Below are positions 13,524 through 26,622 of a stretch of DNA of 64,000 nt, in pieces; positions within the stretch are counted from its first letter, which is position 1; every line of letters starts with the position of its first letter. This DNA comes from Echiichthys vipera (lineage: Eukaryota > Chordata > Actinopteri > Perciformes > Trachinidae): contig OY829662.1 of NCBI GenBank assembly GCA_963691815.1, positions 23,349,062 to 23,413,061 on the forward strand, given 5' to 3'. The notes below the pieces were generated by a model that saw only the letters and a program-made list of their open reading frames with translations, had not been told where the DNA came from and ran no database searches. Position numbers and translations under genes: made by a program.

Positions 13524-13790
13524 ATGGTGAAAAGTAAGACTAGAGATTTATTGTCTTGGACCGACGGTGAAGTGGAATTGTTACTGAAAGTAACACAAGT
13601 ATAGGCTGTAACAGTGGTGGAAAGCACAGATTGGGAGTCGTTGCAAAGCAAGAATGGCAGCAAATTGGAACGTAATAGAGCATTATCCATCGCCGAAGGA
13701 AGCCATGGCAAAGGGAAAGGAGCACCCAATCAAGCAGGATGAAATCACAAAAGGCATGGTAGGGTGCCTGCTTCATTCTTTCCAAAGGTA
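13524..13790 (+). pseudogene. Decayed Myb/SANT-like, transposon-associated protein fragment
   Basis: From the ATG at 13524 the frame reads MVKSKTRDLLSWTDGEVELL, then LKVTQV and a TAG stop at 13602. RDLLSWTDGEVELLLKVT is the start of a Myb/SANT-like domain seen in multicopy fish proteins linked to transposons. Further conserved pieces appear in shifted frames: DWESLQSK, then IEHYPSPKEAMAKGKEHP, then KQDEITKGMV. This shows at least one stop and several frameshifts. I infer a dead copy. The DNA-binding role is that of the family. It lies in the putative usp43 intron 2 on the opposite strand. Confidence 0.55.
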
Positions 13791-16700
13791 TGGATAGTTA
13801 GTTAGTGTGGATGTACCCTAAGAGGAGTGTGATTTCGACAGCCACAATCTCCTGCCCTCAGTGAGGCCCTTGCTGTCCCTCACAAAGCCCCTTTGTCTGT
13901 TGGGCATTGATAGTAGACCGCATACCACAGCTTTACTGTACATTCTTACAGAGGTGCTGTAAGAGCTACCACAGGGATGAACAGAGAATAAGGCAAGGTA
14001 TAGACTATGATTCATGGGGAGGAAGATTTACTTCCCTCCCATTCCTGATACTGAGCAGAGGCCTATCTGGCCGCATGTTTCCTCACTGATAAAACTGAAA
14101 TCCATGACAACCTTGGTGTCTGCGAAGAGCCCACACTGGCTGATGGCAGAGGGCCTGGACAAACATAAGAGACAACTGTCACAAGAGATTTTCTCCTCTG
14201 GACAGAGGCCATAGTGCTGCACTCCCTGTCACTCTCCCTCTCTCTCTCACACACTGCAAGGGATATTTATTCATATATTTATTCATATGCAGAACATGCT
14301 ATTACAGGACTGTATTCTTCTGAAAGGATCCCTAATCAAATATGTCAGAGGTTTTCAAAGTCCCACGAAATGACACAAAAATTAGCAAGGGAATGGAATA
14401 ATCCTTAAATAGACAGGAGGCTAATACTGCAGTTGAATATTCATACAAAGCAGCACATCCAGCAATCAATTGGATTAATGCAATCAATGCAATAGATTGT
14501 GGTCAAACTTGTACAAAGATGACATTCTTTGCATACTCCACCTGTACCTCCAATCTATTTTTTTTGGTTACCACCCAAAGCTTACAACCACGAAGGAGGT
14601 TGGAACAAAGACTGATAATTGGGAAATTTGGTTTGTAGTTCACCATTCGGCAGTACTGCAGCCAGGCATGTAGCCAGTGGTCCTCACAGTTCTTTCCATC
14701 TTTCACTCAAATGGATGGTCCTCCTCTTGTAGGTACCGATCACCATCTGCTTTGCATCTCACTCAAACAGCTCTAGTGCATATCGCACGTTACAGTTAGA
14801 TGAAGCCACAACATCATCTGCAAAACACAGAAATGCCACCCAAAGTGACCAAACCAGACTCTCTAGGCTCTAGTTTAGTGCATCGATACCTTGTACATGG
14901 ACAAACGTTCACCATAGTGGTTTAGTGTGGAATGTCAGGGGATCACCAAAGTCATTAGAAGTCATTCTTTGGGTTTCATGGCTTCATTGAAGTTTCACAG
15001 CCATCCAGCCAAATCTTTTAGGACATTTTTCTAAAAAAACAAAAATGCCAAACTTCTGCTAGAAGAAAAGTCAGGGGATCACTTAAGTCAATAAGTTTTG
15101 TCCTGTCTAATCTATCTGATAGTTATTGAGATGTTTTTGCTCACTGACAGGCCCACATTGCCTCCCTTGAAACATGCCAAGGCTAAAAATTAGACTTGAC
15201 AGGACGCACTTTAGCACTCTTAGCTGATCCAACATATCTTGCAGGTGTTAATGCTGTTATTGATGTGCTTGTTTCTGACATTACCTTTTGCTTTTATCTT
15301 TGCAAGTCTCTAAGAGCCAATTAAAACTTTAATTTTCAAAATAGCAGACCTGTTCGACAGGCCTTGTACATTGATTTGCTTGTTTCATTACATAGCAGAT
15401 TTTGGATAAGAATTGTCAACTCAAGGCAGTTGGCCAAAAGTGGCATTTGGACTGGGCAACAAATGTTGCCATCAAGGCGCTACTGCTTGCATAATAGGCA
15501 TTCAAGTCACCATGGATACAGGACTTACAGTCCCTGTTTAGTTCACACTAAACTACTGGGCAATTCCATCCTGTGCTGCACTGGAATCTGTTTCAGATAT
15601 ATCCAACACTCCCTCCAAACAACTCCCACCAGCCTTGGCTTCATCCTGCCTCTGTTGGTGCTAGTTATAAAACAAAAGCGCACTGCTTGTATTTTAGAAT
15701 AGGAGCTACCCAACTTTAGCTTCATTGGCACCATTAGCACTAGTGGCACTTCAGCTAGTATTTGCTCGATTAGTGACTGGTTGCTGGATATCAAAAATGT
15801 TTGTCATGTTGGCTTCCATCCATTCGGGGACAGGATTTTTGTTCTGACAAGTTAAAACTAAGTTTCTCTAGAGGAGATGCAAGCAAACCCATCTGTTCCT
15901 TCAGTCAAATGAATGATGATGCTGACATCAGCAAATAGCAGGATGTAGGATTAAGTCAACTTTTGTTTAAAGGTTTATTGTGTGCAGTGACATTTTCCCT
16001 CAGGTGCTGCTCACTTATCATGGCAGACCTCATCGACAGTTCTCCTGACCTCCTGTCATATCTTTCGTGGACCAATGTGCACTCAAAGACGAACCTCACC
16101 CCATTGTTAATTCTCCACCAGAATAAAAGGACAACTCAGATCACGACAACAGGGAAGCTCAGTTCATGTGAGTGTGTCACAGTACTTTGTATGAACAGAC
16201 ACATGAGAAACTCTGGGCTGTTCACTGACACAGGGAGCTGGGCACCTACAGAAGATGAAGGTGAACTATGGTCCATAGTACTCGCTCTGTTAGATAGTCA
16301 TAAACAGATATTTCACTCACCATCACTCATTTTGCCTTATTTACTCACAAGTGAGTTACTCAAGTGCAGTGCCTGTTCAAAACATTTGTGAAGGGTTGAT
16401 TGCTTGGCCTGTGGTATGGGCCCCAAACAGCAGGCTGTATATAAAAGACGGATGGCTTGACAGCTCCTCAAAAGTGAAGCCAAAACATGTGATCCTAGAT
16501 ACTACATTTTTGTAATCATATTTGACATCAACATATAACATATGTATTTAGCCATGTTTGAAAAGCACATACCATAATATGCACAACACAAACACATATG
16601 TACAGTAGGTCTGGCCTTTATCCTTTATTCATCATCGTGTGTTGGATTCTTTTTATTTAACAAATTTGATTTTCTGTAAACAGTTGGTAATAAAGCCAAA

Positions 16701-16916
16701 TAATATGACAGGACTCCATTAGCACTGGACTTGATTTGGTCTTGACTGCCATTGGACTTGGTTTTAGCTCAAACTTGACTGGACCTGGACTTGGACTTAA
16801 CTTGGACCTGATTACAATGGTCTACAGCGCTGGTGTTGCATGTCAAAATTGTATTGCTTAGGTACACACTAATACACCTGCAAAGTGTGAAGTAGATCGA
16901 ATCGAACACACACGCA

Positions 16917-16920
<4 letters not shown>
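13791..16920. other. Non-coding, probably usp43 intron 2
   Basis: No exon or familiar repeat recognised. The 142-codon frame at 15963-16391 (plus) has no domain or splice context that I can support. Confidence 0.45.
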
Positions 16921-16947
<27 letters not shown>

Positions 16948-16948
16948 C
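16921..16948. repeat. (CA)14 microsatellite
   Basis: Short CA array preceded by CACGCACGTA. Confidence 0.95.
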
Positions 16949-18230
16949 TTGCTTTATATTAAGATGCTAACGGAAGGATTACGTATCAACAGCAATTAAA
17001 AAGAGGAGCAAATTCTACACTTGAGCCAGAAAAAGGAGCTGGCCCTCCTCACACAGACTAGCCAAAACTTTCAATATGACCTTGGCTTTATGTCAGCTAT
17101 GCTGACAGTGCATTCCTCTTCAGTTTAAAAAAAAAACCAGTGCAAGTAGTAGTCAGTGCAAGAAAAGGTTGCAGGTCGGTCATAATAACTTCATAGAAAA
17201 AGGGTGTTATATCTTAAATTATCCAATGTATAGCCTTGGGTGTGTAAGACTTCCTGATCTCAGTATCTCCCGATCCCATAATGATGAAACTACAGAATAA
17301 ATAATTGCAGTTAGTGCCTGAGGAAACAAAGGGCACTGGGTTTGAGTACATTTATTTGCAATGACTCACCAACAGAAAGTGTAGCGCTTCTCATAAATTA
17401 TGCCACTGGTTATCACCCTGCTAAAACTACAAAAAAGAGGGATGTCTATATAAAAGTAAAAACATGTTTTTAATAATACATGAAAATTCTGCCTTAATGG
17501 CTCACTGCAGAGAAGTTCAAAGTTCCATCCAAGGATGGATCAGGATGCTCCGTGCCAGCAGGCCTACCTCAAGGACGAGACGTGCTGAGGGAAAATCAAA
17601 CACCAACTCGCCACACTTGAACTCTCCTTGTCCTCAGGCAATGGATCAGACACAGAGCAAGGTTGCACACCTTAGACTGCCACACTGGATTCAGTGGCAT
17701 GAAAACTGCACCGCAGAACAAATTACCTTTGCAGAGTAAACTGTGATGTCTGTGGAATTATCAAAAGACTTGTGGACATCACTATCAGAGAGGTTAGACT
17801 TGCTAGCTTGATAATAAACAACACACATATAGTCATTAGTGATATGAAAAACATCTCAAAACATTCAAAAGGCTTCACGCAGCAAAAGCAGAGAAAAGTG
17901 ATCAATGTAATAGTCTGAGACACTGACCTGCACCATTTCATGTGTGTCTTAAGTGTGAATTTACTTTTCTAAAATGATGATCCATCAGGACTTGTGACAT
18001 CACATTAAGTAAAATGACTTCACTATATATCAAGCCACAGTAATTTGGGATATATAATGCATTAATGCACGTATTTAATCATAATGAGTCATGCATTAGT
18101 TATGTATCAATTAGGCATGCAGCGTGAACTTTTATTATAAAATGTTACTATAAAGGGCCACATGTTTCCTGTTCAGTGAGGACTATCATGTTAACAGCTG
18201 CTACATCAGCCCAGCCTGCTCCATTCTTAC
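16949..18230. other. Non-coding, start of the putative usp43 intron 2
   Basis: This follows the usp43 exon 2 donor. Nothing coding recognised. AT-rich sequence near 18040-18130 contains several ATGCATTA-type words. Confidence 0.5.
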
Positions 18231-18377
18231 CTTTCCGGGAGCTTTGCTCTTGTTGTTGTTGTTGTGGGAGGCCAGGTTGACGTCTTCATGGACGCGGTCC
18301 AGCAGCCACAGGAGGAACTCCAGAGCGTCATGTTGGGAGTTACCACGGAACTGTGACCCATACTTGGACACTATAGT
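18231..18377 (-). CDS. usp43: usp43, coding exon 2 (QHDA box)
   Basis: This 147-bp exon encodes 49 residues that continue in frame from exon 1 (residues 210-258). It reads TIVSKYGSQFRGNSQHDALE, then FLLWLLDRVHEDV, and ends in an Asn run and SKAPGK. SQHDALEFL is the USP family's Gln/Asp box next to the catalytic core. Both splice sites are canonical: a pyrimidine-rich CCTTTCTCCAG acceptor just above 18377 and a GTAAGAATGG donor just below 18231. Both junctions are phase 0. The wording matches USP43 (VSKYGSQF, NSQHDALEFLLWLLDRVHED). The exon is too short to stand out as an open frame and was found by reading the minus strand. The four AAC codons near its end are a small codon repeat and may vary in length. 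The remaining exons, with the zinc ribbon, insertion and His box, were not found in this window. Confidence 0.93.
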
Positions 18378-20350
18378 CTGGAGAAAGGAAAATCACACAT
18401 CATGCAGTGTCAGTTTTCTACAGCTGCATAATGAGTTAGGATGATGTTGCCACAAAGCAACTTTCTGCTAGCTATGAATATATTCATCCTATCCAGAAGG
18501 TGCCAATTTTGTCCTCCCTGAAAGAGAAAACAGTGGTGCTTTAACTAGCTTTTAGAATGGGACAGCTTGTTAGAATTAAAGCCGTAGTGGTTACCTGAAG
18601 AAGCCAAATAAAATTGCCTTAATAAGTCATTCTCTGAAATGTGAATCTCAAACACCACTTGTTTACTGGTTTTGACAGCTCAGGTGTGTTTGTCGGGCAG
18701 CTCTACCCCGGCCTTTTTCACAGAAAGCTGATCAGAAGAATCTCAGAATTGCAAATTTGCACAAACACTCTTCACGCTTCACTTGTCTCCACCTGGTCCG
18801 CGCTTTGACTGTTGTAGTTATTTCAGATCTTGGATATGCCTCTAATGGCATACACATTGTCCAAAAACACTGCATTCACAGCAGTGTTTTTGGACTAGAG
18901 GGGTGAGAAATAAACTATGCAGTTGCTGAATCTGTCTTGATTTTAGACCAACAATGGTTCATTTTAAAAGGTTTTTGGGAATTTCAAGTTGCGCTGTACG
19001 CCCTGGACCTCATGTTTATGTAAATGAGGACCACCGCGCTACCACAATGCATCACACAGCTGCTTGCATTGACAATGAATGGGAAGTGTAGAAATGCCGG
19101 TGCCTGTGGCCACCTACCATAACACGTATAAAAAACAGGCCTGTTAATAAAAGGTTCACTGTCAAAAAGTATTGCGTTCCCCTCTACTTTCAAGGATCTA
19201 CATTTCAACTTTTCCATCATGAAAGACATGTGAATAACATTCTTCTTAAAAGTAGGTTGAAGACTTTTAGACATCCCACACAGTATAATCACTTCAGATG
19301 TGAATGGCACCCGACTCAATTAAGCAGGAATTAGCTGCATGAACCGCAGCTGGCAGCCGGGAGAAGCAAAGGCAGTGATGAGAGATTATGGCAGAGCGGG
19401 CTGCAGACTGTAATCATTGCTTCATAATCCACTAATATGTGATATGCCTCTTATAGCTGTTACACCATAACGTGATGTAGCAGGTCTGATGATGAAGATA
19501 GAGGCCTGTCAATGAAGAGCTGCAAGTCCATTCTCAAAAAGAAGGGCAGAGATGCTGAATTCAAACACTTGTTGCTCCTTTAACAACCAGCACTGAAGTG
19601 TCCTGGAGCAAAGCATGTAGCTCAATATTTCTCCAGTGCAGCAGCTCAGTGCTAACCAATATAAAGCTGCAGGTGTGCAGTAGTTTGTATACAACAGAGA
19701 GCAGATCAGTATACTGCAGTCAACTCTTCTCTGAAATCATTTGAAATGGGAAGTTCAGTAAGTGTGGAGTAATAACTCATTTAAAGTAAAGCTGTGACTG
19801 TGCCTTCAAAGTAGTTTCTGAGATCTGGTTACTGACAAGTGCAAGAAGTGCACATAAAAATTCATAAACAGTGAAAAACTGCTGGTGGAGTCTTGGCAGG
19901 GCGATAAGGTTCTCTAATCTTCTCTTCTGATCTTGTCTTAAAAGTGAAGCTTCCTTTGCCTCATGGATCTCAAAGTCAAAGAGGGATGAGAGCACGCCAA
20001 CACTGGATCCTTACAATAATTCAAAGACAGGCTGGGCGCTAAAATATGAAAGGATAGCAAATATAGAGCTGCTTGTTTAGCCGATACAGCTGGACAGCCG
20101 TGTGTCTCTGGCATGTGGACTAAGAGCCAGGTGGACAAAGAGTCCTAAAACCTGGAAGAGTCAGCATTTTTTCACTTCTGGTTCCTTCATTTGAAGTCAA
20201 AGAGTTTTTTGAATGGGTCTTTGATTTGATGCCAGAAATAAGGTGTGCAGTTAACACAGGCTTAAGAGATTTTATTGTTTTGTTCTCCGATATGTCCGTG
20301 AATGTTAGTGAATGAGGCTTCAAGATATATGAAAACATGTCTCAATTTCC

Positions 20351-20458
20351 TGAGTCCACTAGATGATGCTGTATGTTCAACAAAAGGTTGAAGGCACAGC
20401 TGAATCACCATTCAATGAGCCTTTTTCTTTAAACCAAGAGCTCCATCTAGTGGGCTCA
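20351..20458. mobile_element. Small inverted-repeat element, 108 bp
   Basis: The left end TGAGTCCACTAGATGATGCT is mirrored by the right end AGCTCCATCTAGTGGGCTCA with only a few mismatches. This gives 20-bp terminal inverted repeats. The centre is short and non-coding. I infer a MITE or foldback element. The target duplication is not clear. Confidence 0.55.
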
Positions 20459-21022
20459 ACAAACACAACTAATGCTTCATGAAGCTTCATTTTCCCATCA
20501 CTAATAAATAGACCACTCTTGCATTTTGTAGCTTGTACTTGTCTTTAGGTGGTTGTTAACGAGTGTCCAAATGAGACTGCAAATGTCATCATGACCTAAA
20601 AGGGAATTCAGTTGGAAGCTGGTGTCACATTACCAGACCTATGTCCACAGCACTGCAGTATGTGCTGGCTACACCAGCTTATCATTCTGGGATAGACAAA
20701 CAATCTGCTTGTGTGTATTTCTTCAAACTAATCATACTTCTCTGCAGCGGTACAAAGCCAACAGCGCCCAGACAGGCTTAATCAGAGCACTGCACATCCA
20801 CTGAGACAGACTAGTTGGATGCATGTGGGTGCGTTAGTTTGTTTATAGCCTAATGTTAGTTTTTTACTTCTGGATATTGCATTTAAGCTTTAAAAGTCAA
20901 ACAAGCGGTGTTAATTTGTGAAGAATATCTTATTATCTTGCTTAAATAATAAGTATGAAAAACTTTTGTTTACTACAGAGTTTATGAACAAAAAATCCCA
21001 TTGGGCTTTTTTTCCTTCTTAG

Positions 21023-21218
<196 letters not shown>

Positions 21219-22189
21219 CTGTCAGACAACAAAAGTTTCTATATCAAACGGACTGGAGATGACTGTAGTGCAGCAGCTCCTTTTTTAAATTGATGCCCTG
21301 AAACATTCTGGGTTGTTTAGCAGAAGTGCTCTGTTATTAACCACAAGAATCATGGACACACACTGACCTAAAGCTGTTGTGCAGCAAAGTAATAACAGTA
21401 ATTACCTTCAGCCTTTTGAAGGTGCCAATTGTCTTTGTGATATAATTGAGGCTGTGGAAAATGCTGTGTCTTTTATTGCTCTCTGTGACATAATGGCCAC
21501 TGGCCAGTTTGTAATGTGTGTAATTATCTAACTAAAAGATAAAGACGAAATATGGAAACACTCCAACTACCCCTTGCATCATTTAGAGAATGTTTTATAT
21601 TCCCAACCACCTCACTCTCATTGAAAAACAATTACAAAAAGCTGCCCCAGGCTGCTAAAGAGTGCTCTGTCAGACCAGGGTCTAAGTATTTCAACTGTAA
21701 CTCAAAGCTGTATTTCGTCTTTACGTGCTCTTTTCTGTGTCTCTGGTTCCAGGATTACAGAAACAAACAAACGCAGAGTGCTGCTAGGCACAACGTCACG
21801 TAAATTGTGAAAAGTGCAGATTGCTTATTTACAAAATGTTTTTTTAATGAGCAAGTTTGTTTGCTTCCAGTGGGTATTCTCCGTCAACACAACTGTTACA
21901 GCAGACTTGATATAGGGATATTTATTTTTTGTTTAAATTCTAATTTCTATTCTAAAAAATAAAACAAAATAGAAATGAGCCCCACACAGACAGGCTCAGC
22001 AGATCTTTTTCTTTGACTAAGAAAACCTAAAAGAAGACAAACAAATCGTTCATTTCATCTACACTATGTTCAATCTTGGATAATATAACAGTGAACCCTG
22101 TCTATGCCTACTGTTATTCCTCACAGAAAGTTGATCAGGAATCAATAGGGAATTGATAAAGAACCAGCCCGATAACTGGAATCAATCAA

Positions 22190-22560
22190 AAACCTGATTA
22201 TATTCGGGTTAAGGGCATACCCCGGTTTCTCAAACACCATGTAAACACCGTACCCCAGGTTCTCATTCCTTCACGCATGTGAACGCTTTACCCGGATTAT
22301 TATCGGGTTTCTTGTCTGCGCATGTGCCGGGGTTAGGACTCCCCCCTCACCACTCCGCGACGGTGGCTGTTGACCCGGAAATAGAATAAACCAGGAAGCA
22401 ACGTGAAAACAACAACAATAATAGAGGGTTACCTTTAAACCGAGGGAGGATTTTGCCACAGCAAGTAACATCACTGCCAAGAAGACCTGTTTCCTATCAT
22501 GATAACCTGATTATTCCCTTAACCGGGGGGAGGTCATTTTCGAGTTACTGATGTGCATGT
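22190..22560. mobile_element. Inverted-repeat dispersed element (MITE-like)
   Basis: CGGGTTAAGGG (22205-22215) is mirrored by CCCTTAACCGG (22516-22526). The flanking words CCTGATTAT and CATGTAAAC also recur inside. It resembles a common fish non-autonomous element. The exact ends are uncertain. Confidence 0.45.
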
Positions 22561-24223
22561 AAACGCACTGAATAATGGCATTGGTATCAATAAAATTTTG
22601 TCAATTCCCATCCCCATTTCCGGCCAATACTAAGTGTTTTTTTTTTTTCTAAATTAGAAATGATTTTGTTTTAACAAAAACACCTGTGTGGATGTGATAT
22701 GACTGCTATCATTGTTGTACGGCCTGGCTCAGGTTAAACCCTTTGTAAAACATGATCAATTACATACAGAGCATGAATGCCATAGACCCGTCTGTATTAT
22801 CCAGTCAGTCATTATGGAAAAGAACCATTAACTACTTTAGAAGTCGATATTTTTTCAGGGCTAAATTACGAAGTATCGGATCAGTGAATAGACTCTCACA
22901 CTCACTGATAGTGAAACCAGCCTTTTTAGCAGTATGAGGGGCGTTTGTGACACTGGTATCTGTATCAGAGAAAACTCTACTGGCAACTGTAGAAGCCCCC
23001 TGGATACATTAGCTCTGGTGTAGAATCACTGCTCTACTGTACATCTCCAGTGAGCAGTCTGACCTCCTGCAACCAGCAACATAGATAATCATTAAATATC
23101 AACATGGAGACTGCAAATATTGACACATACCTGTGAGCAAGACAGGATGTTGTCACTACACACATTTAGCTCCCTAAGCAGGCCCACCGATATCCACTGT
23201 AGGGAGGACAACATTCCTGCTCGGCTCACCCTAACTCCCCTTCTTTCTCAGGCCTCTCATGTTATGGAAAGCGATAAATTGGCTGTTGAGTAACTGTTTG
23301 ACTTTCAGACTCAGTCCCTGTCCAGGCCCCTCTGTGCAAACACACCATCCTGCCAGGGGGGATGCAGAGAGCACTCATGAGCTGTCCAGATCAAAAGCAC
23401 AACTGCTCGCAGGTTGAAGAAACATCAGACACGTGTGAGAGTGGACGCTCAGGACAACGTAAGCACAAAGCAGCGGAGTCATGCCGAATCTTTAGGGAAC
23501 ATTAATAAAAAGCAGCCTCCCTCCTTTCCACCTCTCTTGTCCTACGAGACAGGTGGCACTGGAATGTTACAGAGCGCCAGGTACTGGGCGGGACCTTGTT
23601 GTTCTGTTTTGTCTCCTGACTGGGACTCTGAAGCAAACTGACCTGCGAGGAGGCCACTGCTGACTCATTAACTTAAAGAACTTTTGATCAAAGAGTATGA
23701 GTCCACATTTACAGAGGAGATGCACACAAACAACATTATTCATTTAAAATAATAAAAAAGTGCAGTGTACGTCCCGTTGAAAGGAATTGTCAAAAAAAGA
23801 GACTTCTTTCAACGCATTCCCTTTGTGAATTTGAACTAAAATTCATTTGATGTGAAGAGGGGAACTACGGTGCTTTTATCTGGGTGCTTCAGATAAACCT
23901 TTCCAATGCCCTTCTGACAAAACACCTGACTTTCAGAGGCCTGCAAAGAATGACAATCAATTTACAAGAGCATTAGATTAATTGAGCATTTAAATAAGGA
24001 CGGGTCGTTCATGGAGGATTGTTTATAAGGGGTGCGTGTGCTGTCTGGAGTTCCCGCAACTGGGAGCTAATTTTGCCTCTCAGACACTCAGCCTTGGAGC
24101 TATCTGATTATTTTATAATGCCTCCCTGCAGGCAGCTGTGGTATTACTCAACAGGCAATTTCAGAAGGCCTAGGCGGCATGAACTCTGGACCTCCTACGG
24201 TCACAAACCACAGCCGAGAGGCA

Positions 24224-24328
<105 letters not shown>

Positions 24329-25058
24329 TTTAACGCAGGAAACATCTAATCACACACAAGGGGGAATGTTTAGTATTTTTCTTTAAATCTATCTTTTAAT
24401 CTTGGCGAGATGTGTCCATGCTGTTTCCTCTGATGGTTGTTCTGAAAGTATCTGATATCGGAGTCTCATGAGATAAGAGGAAAAGGAAAGTGTGGATATG
24501 GGTAATAACTGGCAGAGAGCCTTCTGGTTGACAGGAGAGTAGAGTCTGTCCACAGCAGATGGGAGAGCAAACGAAAAAACGAACCAACGAAAAAACTGAT
24601 TCTGACTGCATTTCACATGCAGCAAAATAACGTAGTTGCTCATTAGGTAGGCTTCATAGTGACAATATCTTCCAGTGTGAGGAAAGGAATTAAAGTGTAG
24701 TACTGTAGGGGTCAGGAGATTCTAGTGGCCATGCTTGTACCATTTCTTACAGCGTAATTAGCATTTCCAAGAATAGATCTATTGTGGAGGGTTTTTTTTT
24801 GTTCTCTGCTCCATATTATCTACGTCTTGCCTTGAACTATAGCTCAAAGAAATCCAGAGAAAAGAGCTGCAGGCAGATAAGAGCGTGGGCAGAGTTAGGA
24901 AAGCCTGAGGGTCTCCTGATAGGGCTCTGTCGTCATAGCCCCTGATCCTCAGGGAGGGAAGGCTCTTAAGTGGAGAGTGTTACGGTAAATCACCTCCTTC
25001 CTAAGACACCGTACTTTACATCACAACAGAAATAGTTCTAACAACACACCGTTGTGTA

Positions 25059-25381
25059 GAGCTGCAATAATTAATCAATTAATTGAACAATCAATAGACA
25101 GAAAACTAAATGGCATCTATTTTGGATAGTATTCGGTTTAGTCATTTTTTAAGCAGAAAGGCCAAACCTTTGCTGGTCTCATGTCTCCTAAAAGTGAGAA
25201 AGCCATGCTTTTCTGTGTCATACATGATAATAAACTGAAAAGCTTTGGAATTTCTGGACTGCTGGTTGGATATAACATATAATTTGGAGACATCACTTTA
25301 AGCTCTTTGCCTGTTTTACTTTTTTATGGACAAAATGATTCATAAGGAAAATGGGCAGAATGATGGATAATGAAAATAATG
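25059..25381. mobile_element. Fragment of a common hAT-like non-autonomous element
   Basis: It starts GAGCTGCAATAATTAATCAA and ends GATAATGAAAATAAT. Both are signature pieces of an abundant fish element whose ends carry (A)GGGCTGCAA and nested AATCGATTAAT words. Internal words such as AAAGCCATGCTTTTCTGTGT and TGGACTGCTGGTTGG also fit. The right terminus (TTGCAGCC) is missing, so the copy is truncated. Confidence 0.6.
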
Positions 25382-25925
25382 TGCTTTAATGTACAACTGA
25401 ACGTTCACCTGTACCTTACTTCACTCACCATGCTGTGAGAGGAAACAAAACACCATGTAGTGCCGCATGGACCTGCAACTGTAAGTGATGATTAACTTCC
25501 TACTGGAATTGCTCCTTAAACAATGTCAGCAGTGTGAACCTTATTCCTATTGCCAGAGTGTCGTTATAAAGGGTCTTCTATGGCAGCGGTGTTGAAAGTC
25601 ACCTGCTGACCCTGTGCCCTGAGACTGTATTAACAGCCTTATCATCACTGGACAGGAAAACAATGAAGTCACAGGGTGAAGCACTGCATGCTTGTTAGTG
25701 CATGTAGGAAGAGAATGGTTGCTATGGTTGGCTATAATAGAAAATGATGTAAGACTTGTGACATCCCTTTGTTGTCTGAACATTACATTCAGACACCTCT
25801 GAATCCATGGTGGTGTTGGTGGCATACTGTGTGCATAACATGTGATTATATTGACTCAACAGTGAGTACTCTGCATTTAAGGTACCAAGGGCCTCATGTG
25901 AGTATGGTCACTGAACCTACACTGT
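25382..25925. other. usp43: Non-coding end of usp43 intron 1 near exon 1
   Basis: Nothing recognised. The 92-codon frame at 25547-25825 (minus) has no recognisable domain. Confidence 0.5.
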
Positions 25926-25995
25926 GTTAGTAAGTACACTCTGCTGAGCTCCTATCCACCTGTAGACTGTGTTTTGGCTGATGTGAAGTGGGTAC

Positions 25996-26622
25996 CTTGA
26001 AGTCCACAGACAGCTGTGGGGTGTACTCCAGAGTCCACAGAGCCCTGACAAGTGACGCCAACTGCTCCGTCACTTCTCCCTTGGCAATCCTCGTCTCATC
26101 ACTTCTCACCACCCCGTTGACTCTGGTTTGACTCAGGTCCAGCTTGTATAGCTCCAGCCCCAGGTACTCTGCGAGCAGGTCGGTGTTGCTCAGACACTGG
26201 ACCACGGCGTTCATGAAACAGGTGTTCCCGTGGTTTTTCAGCCCCAGGACTCCTGGGATTTTGTCTGCGTATTGGTTAAGTAGTTTCTCCCTGCCGGTGC
26301 ACAGGGAAGAAGACGTGCTCAAAGTGTTTTTCACCACGCGTTCCCAGGTCACCTGTGCGTCCTCTTTAATCATTCCAGAGCCGGCGCTGAGGGTGCAAGG
26401 TGCGCCATTCCGAAACCCCCCGTCGTCGTCCTCCGCGTCCTGCGCGTCAGCGTCTCCAAAGTGGGTCAAAGTGCCCAAAGTTTTGATGATTCTGTTCATA
26501 AAACTCCCCACGGACTTCAAAGATTTCCTTCGGAAAAGCTTGCCAGATTTCGGCTTCTTCTCTTTGCGCTTCTCCTCCTTAGATGTCGGCATTTCCTCCT
26601 TAACTCTGCTCTGTTTCTCCAT
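25996..26622 (-). CDS. usp43: usp43, coding exon 1 (ubiquitin-specific protease 43, N-terminal part)
   Basis: This exon encodes the first 209 residues of a USP-family cysteine protease, which removes ubiquitin from target proteins. The ATG at 26622 is the first in its reading frame and has G at -3 and +4. Residues 1-36 are Lys/Glu/Arg-rich. Residues 37-55 form a conserved block (SVGSFMNRIIKTLGTLTHF) also found in the paralogue USP31. Residues 126-150 are the Cys box: GLKNHGNTCFMNAVVQCLS, with Cys135 the likely nucleophile and Asn130 the oxyanion-hole Asn. Residues 183-209 include GEVTEQLASLVRALW and EYTPQLSVDFK. The wording (LKNHGNTCFMNAVVQC, TPQLS) is closer to USP43 than to USP31 as I remember them. 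The exon ends on a codon boundary at a GTACC donor (25995-25994). The alternative is a usp31-type paralogue. Confidence in the USP family is very high, in usp43 fairly high. It cannot be assigned to an a or b duplicate from this window. Confidence 0.93.

Noticed and set aside
1..18230. Search for usp43 exon 3 and later exons
   Set aside because: No minus-strand stretch resembling the zinc-ribbon or His-box exons was seen. They are probably outside the window.
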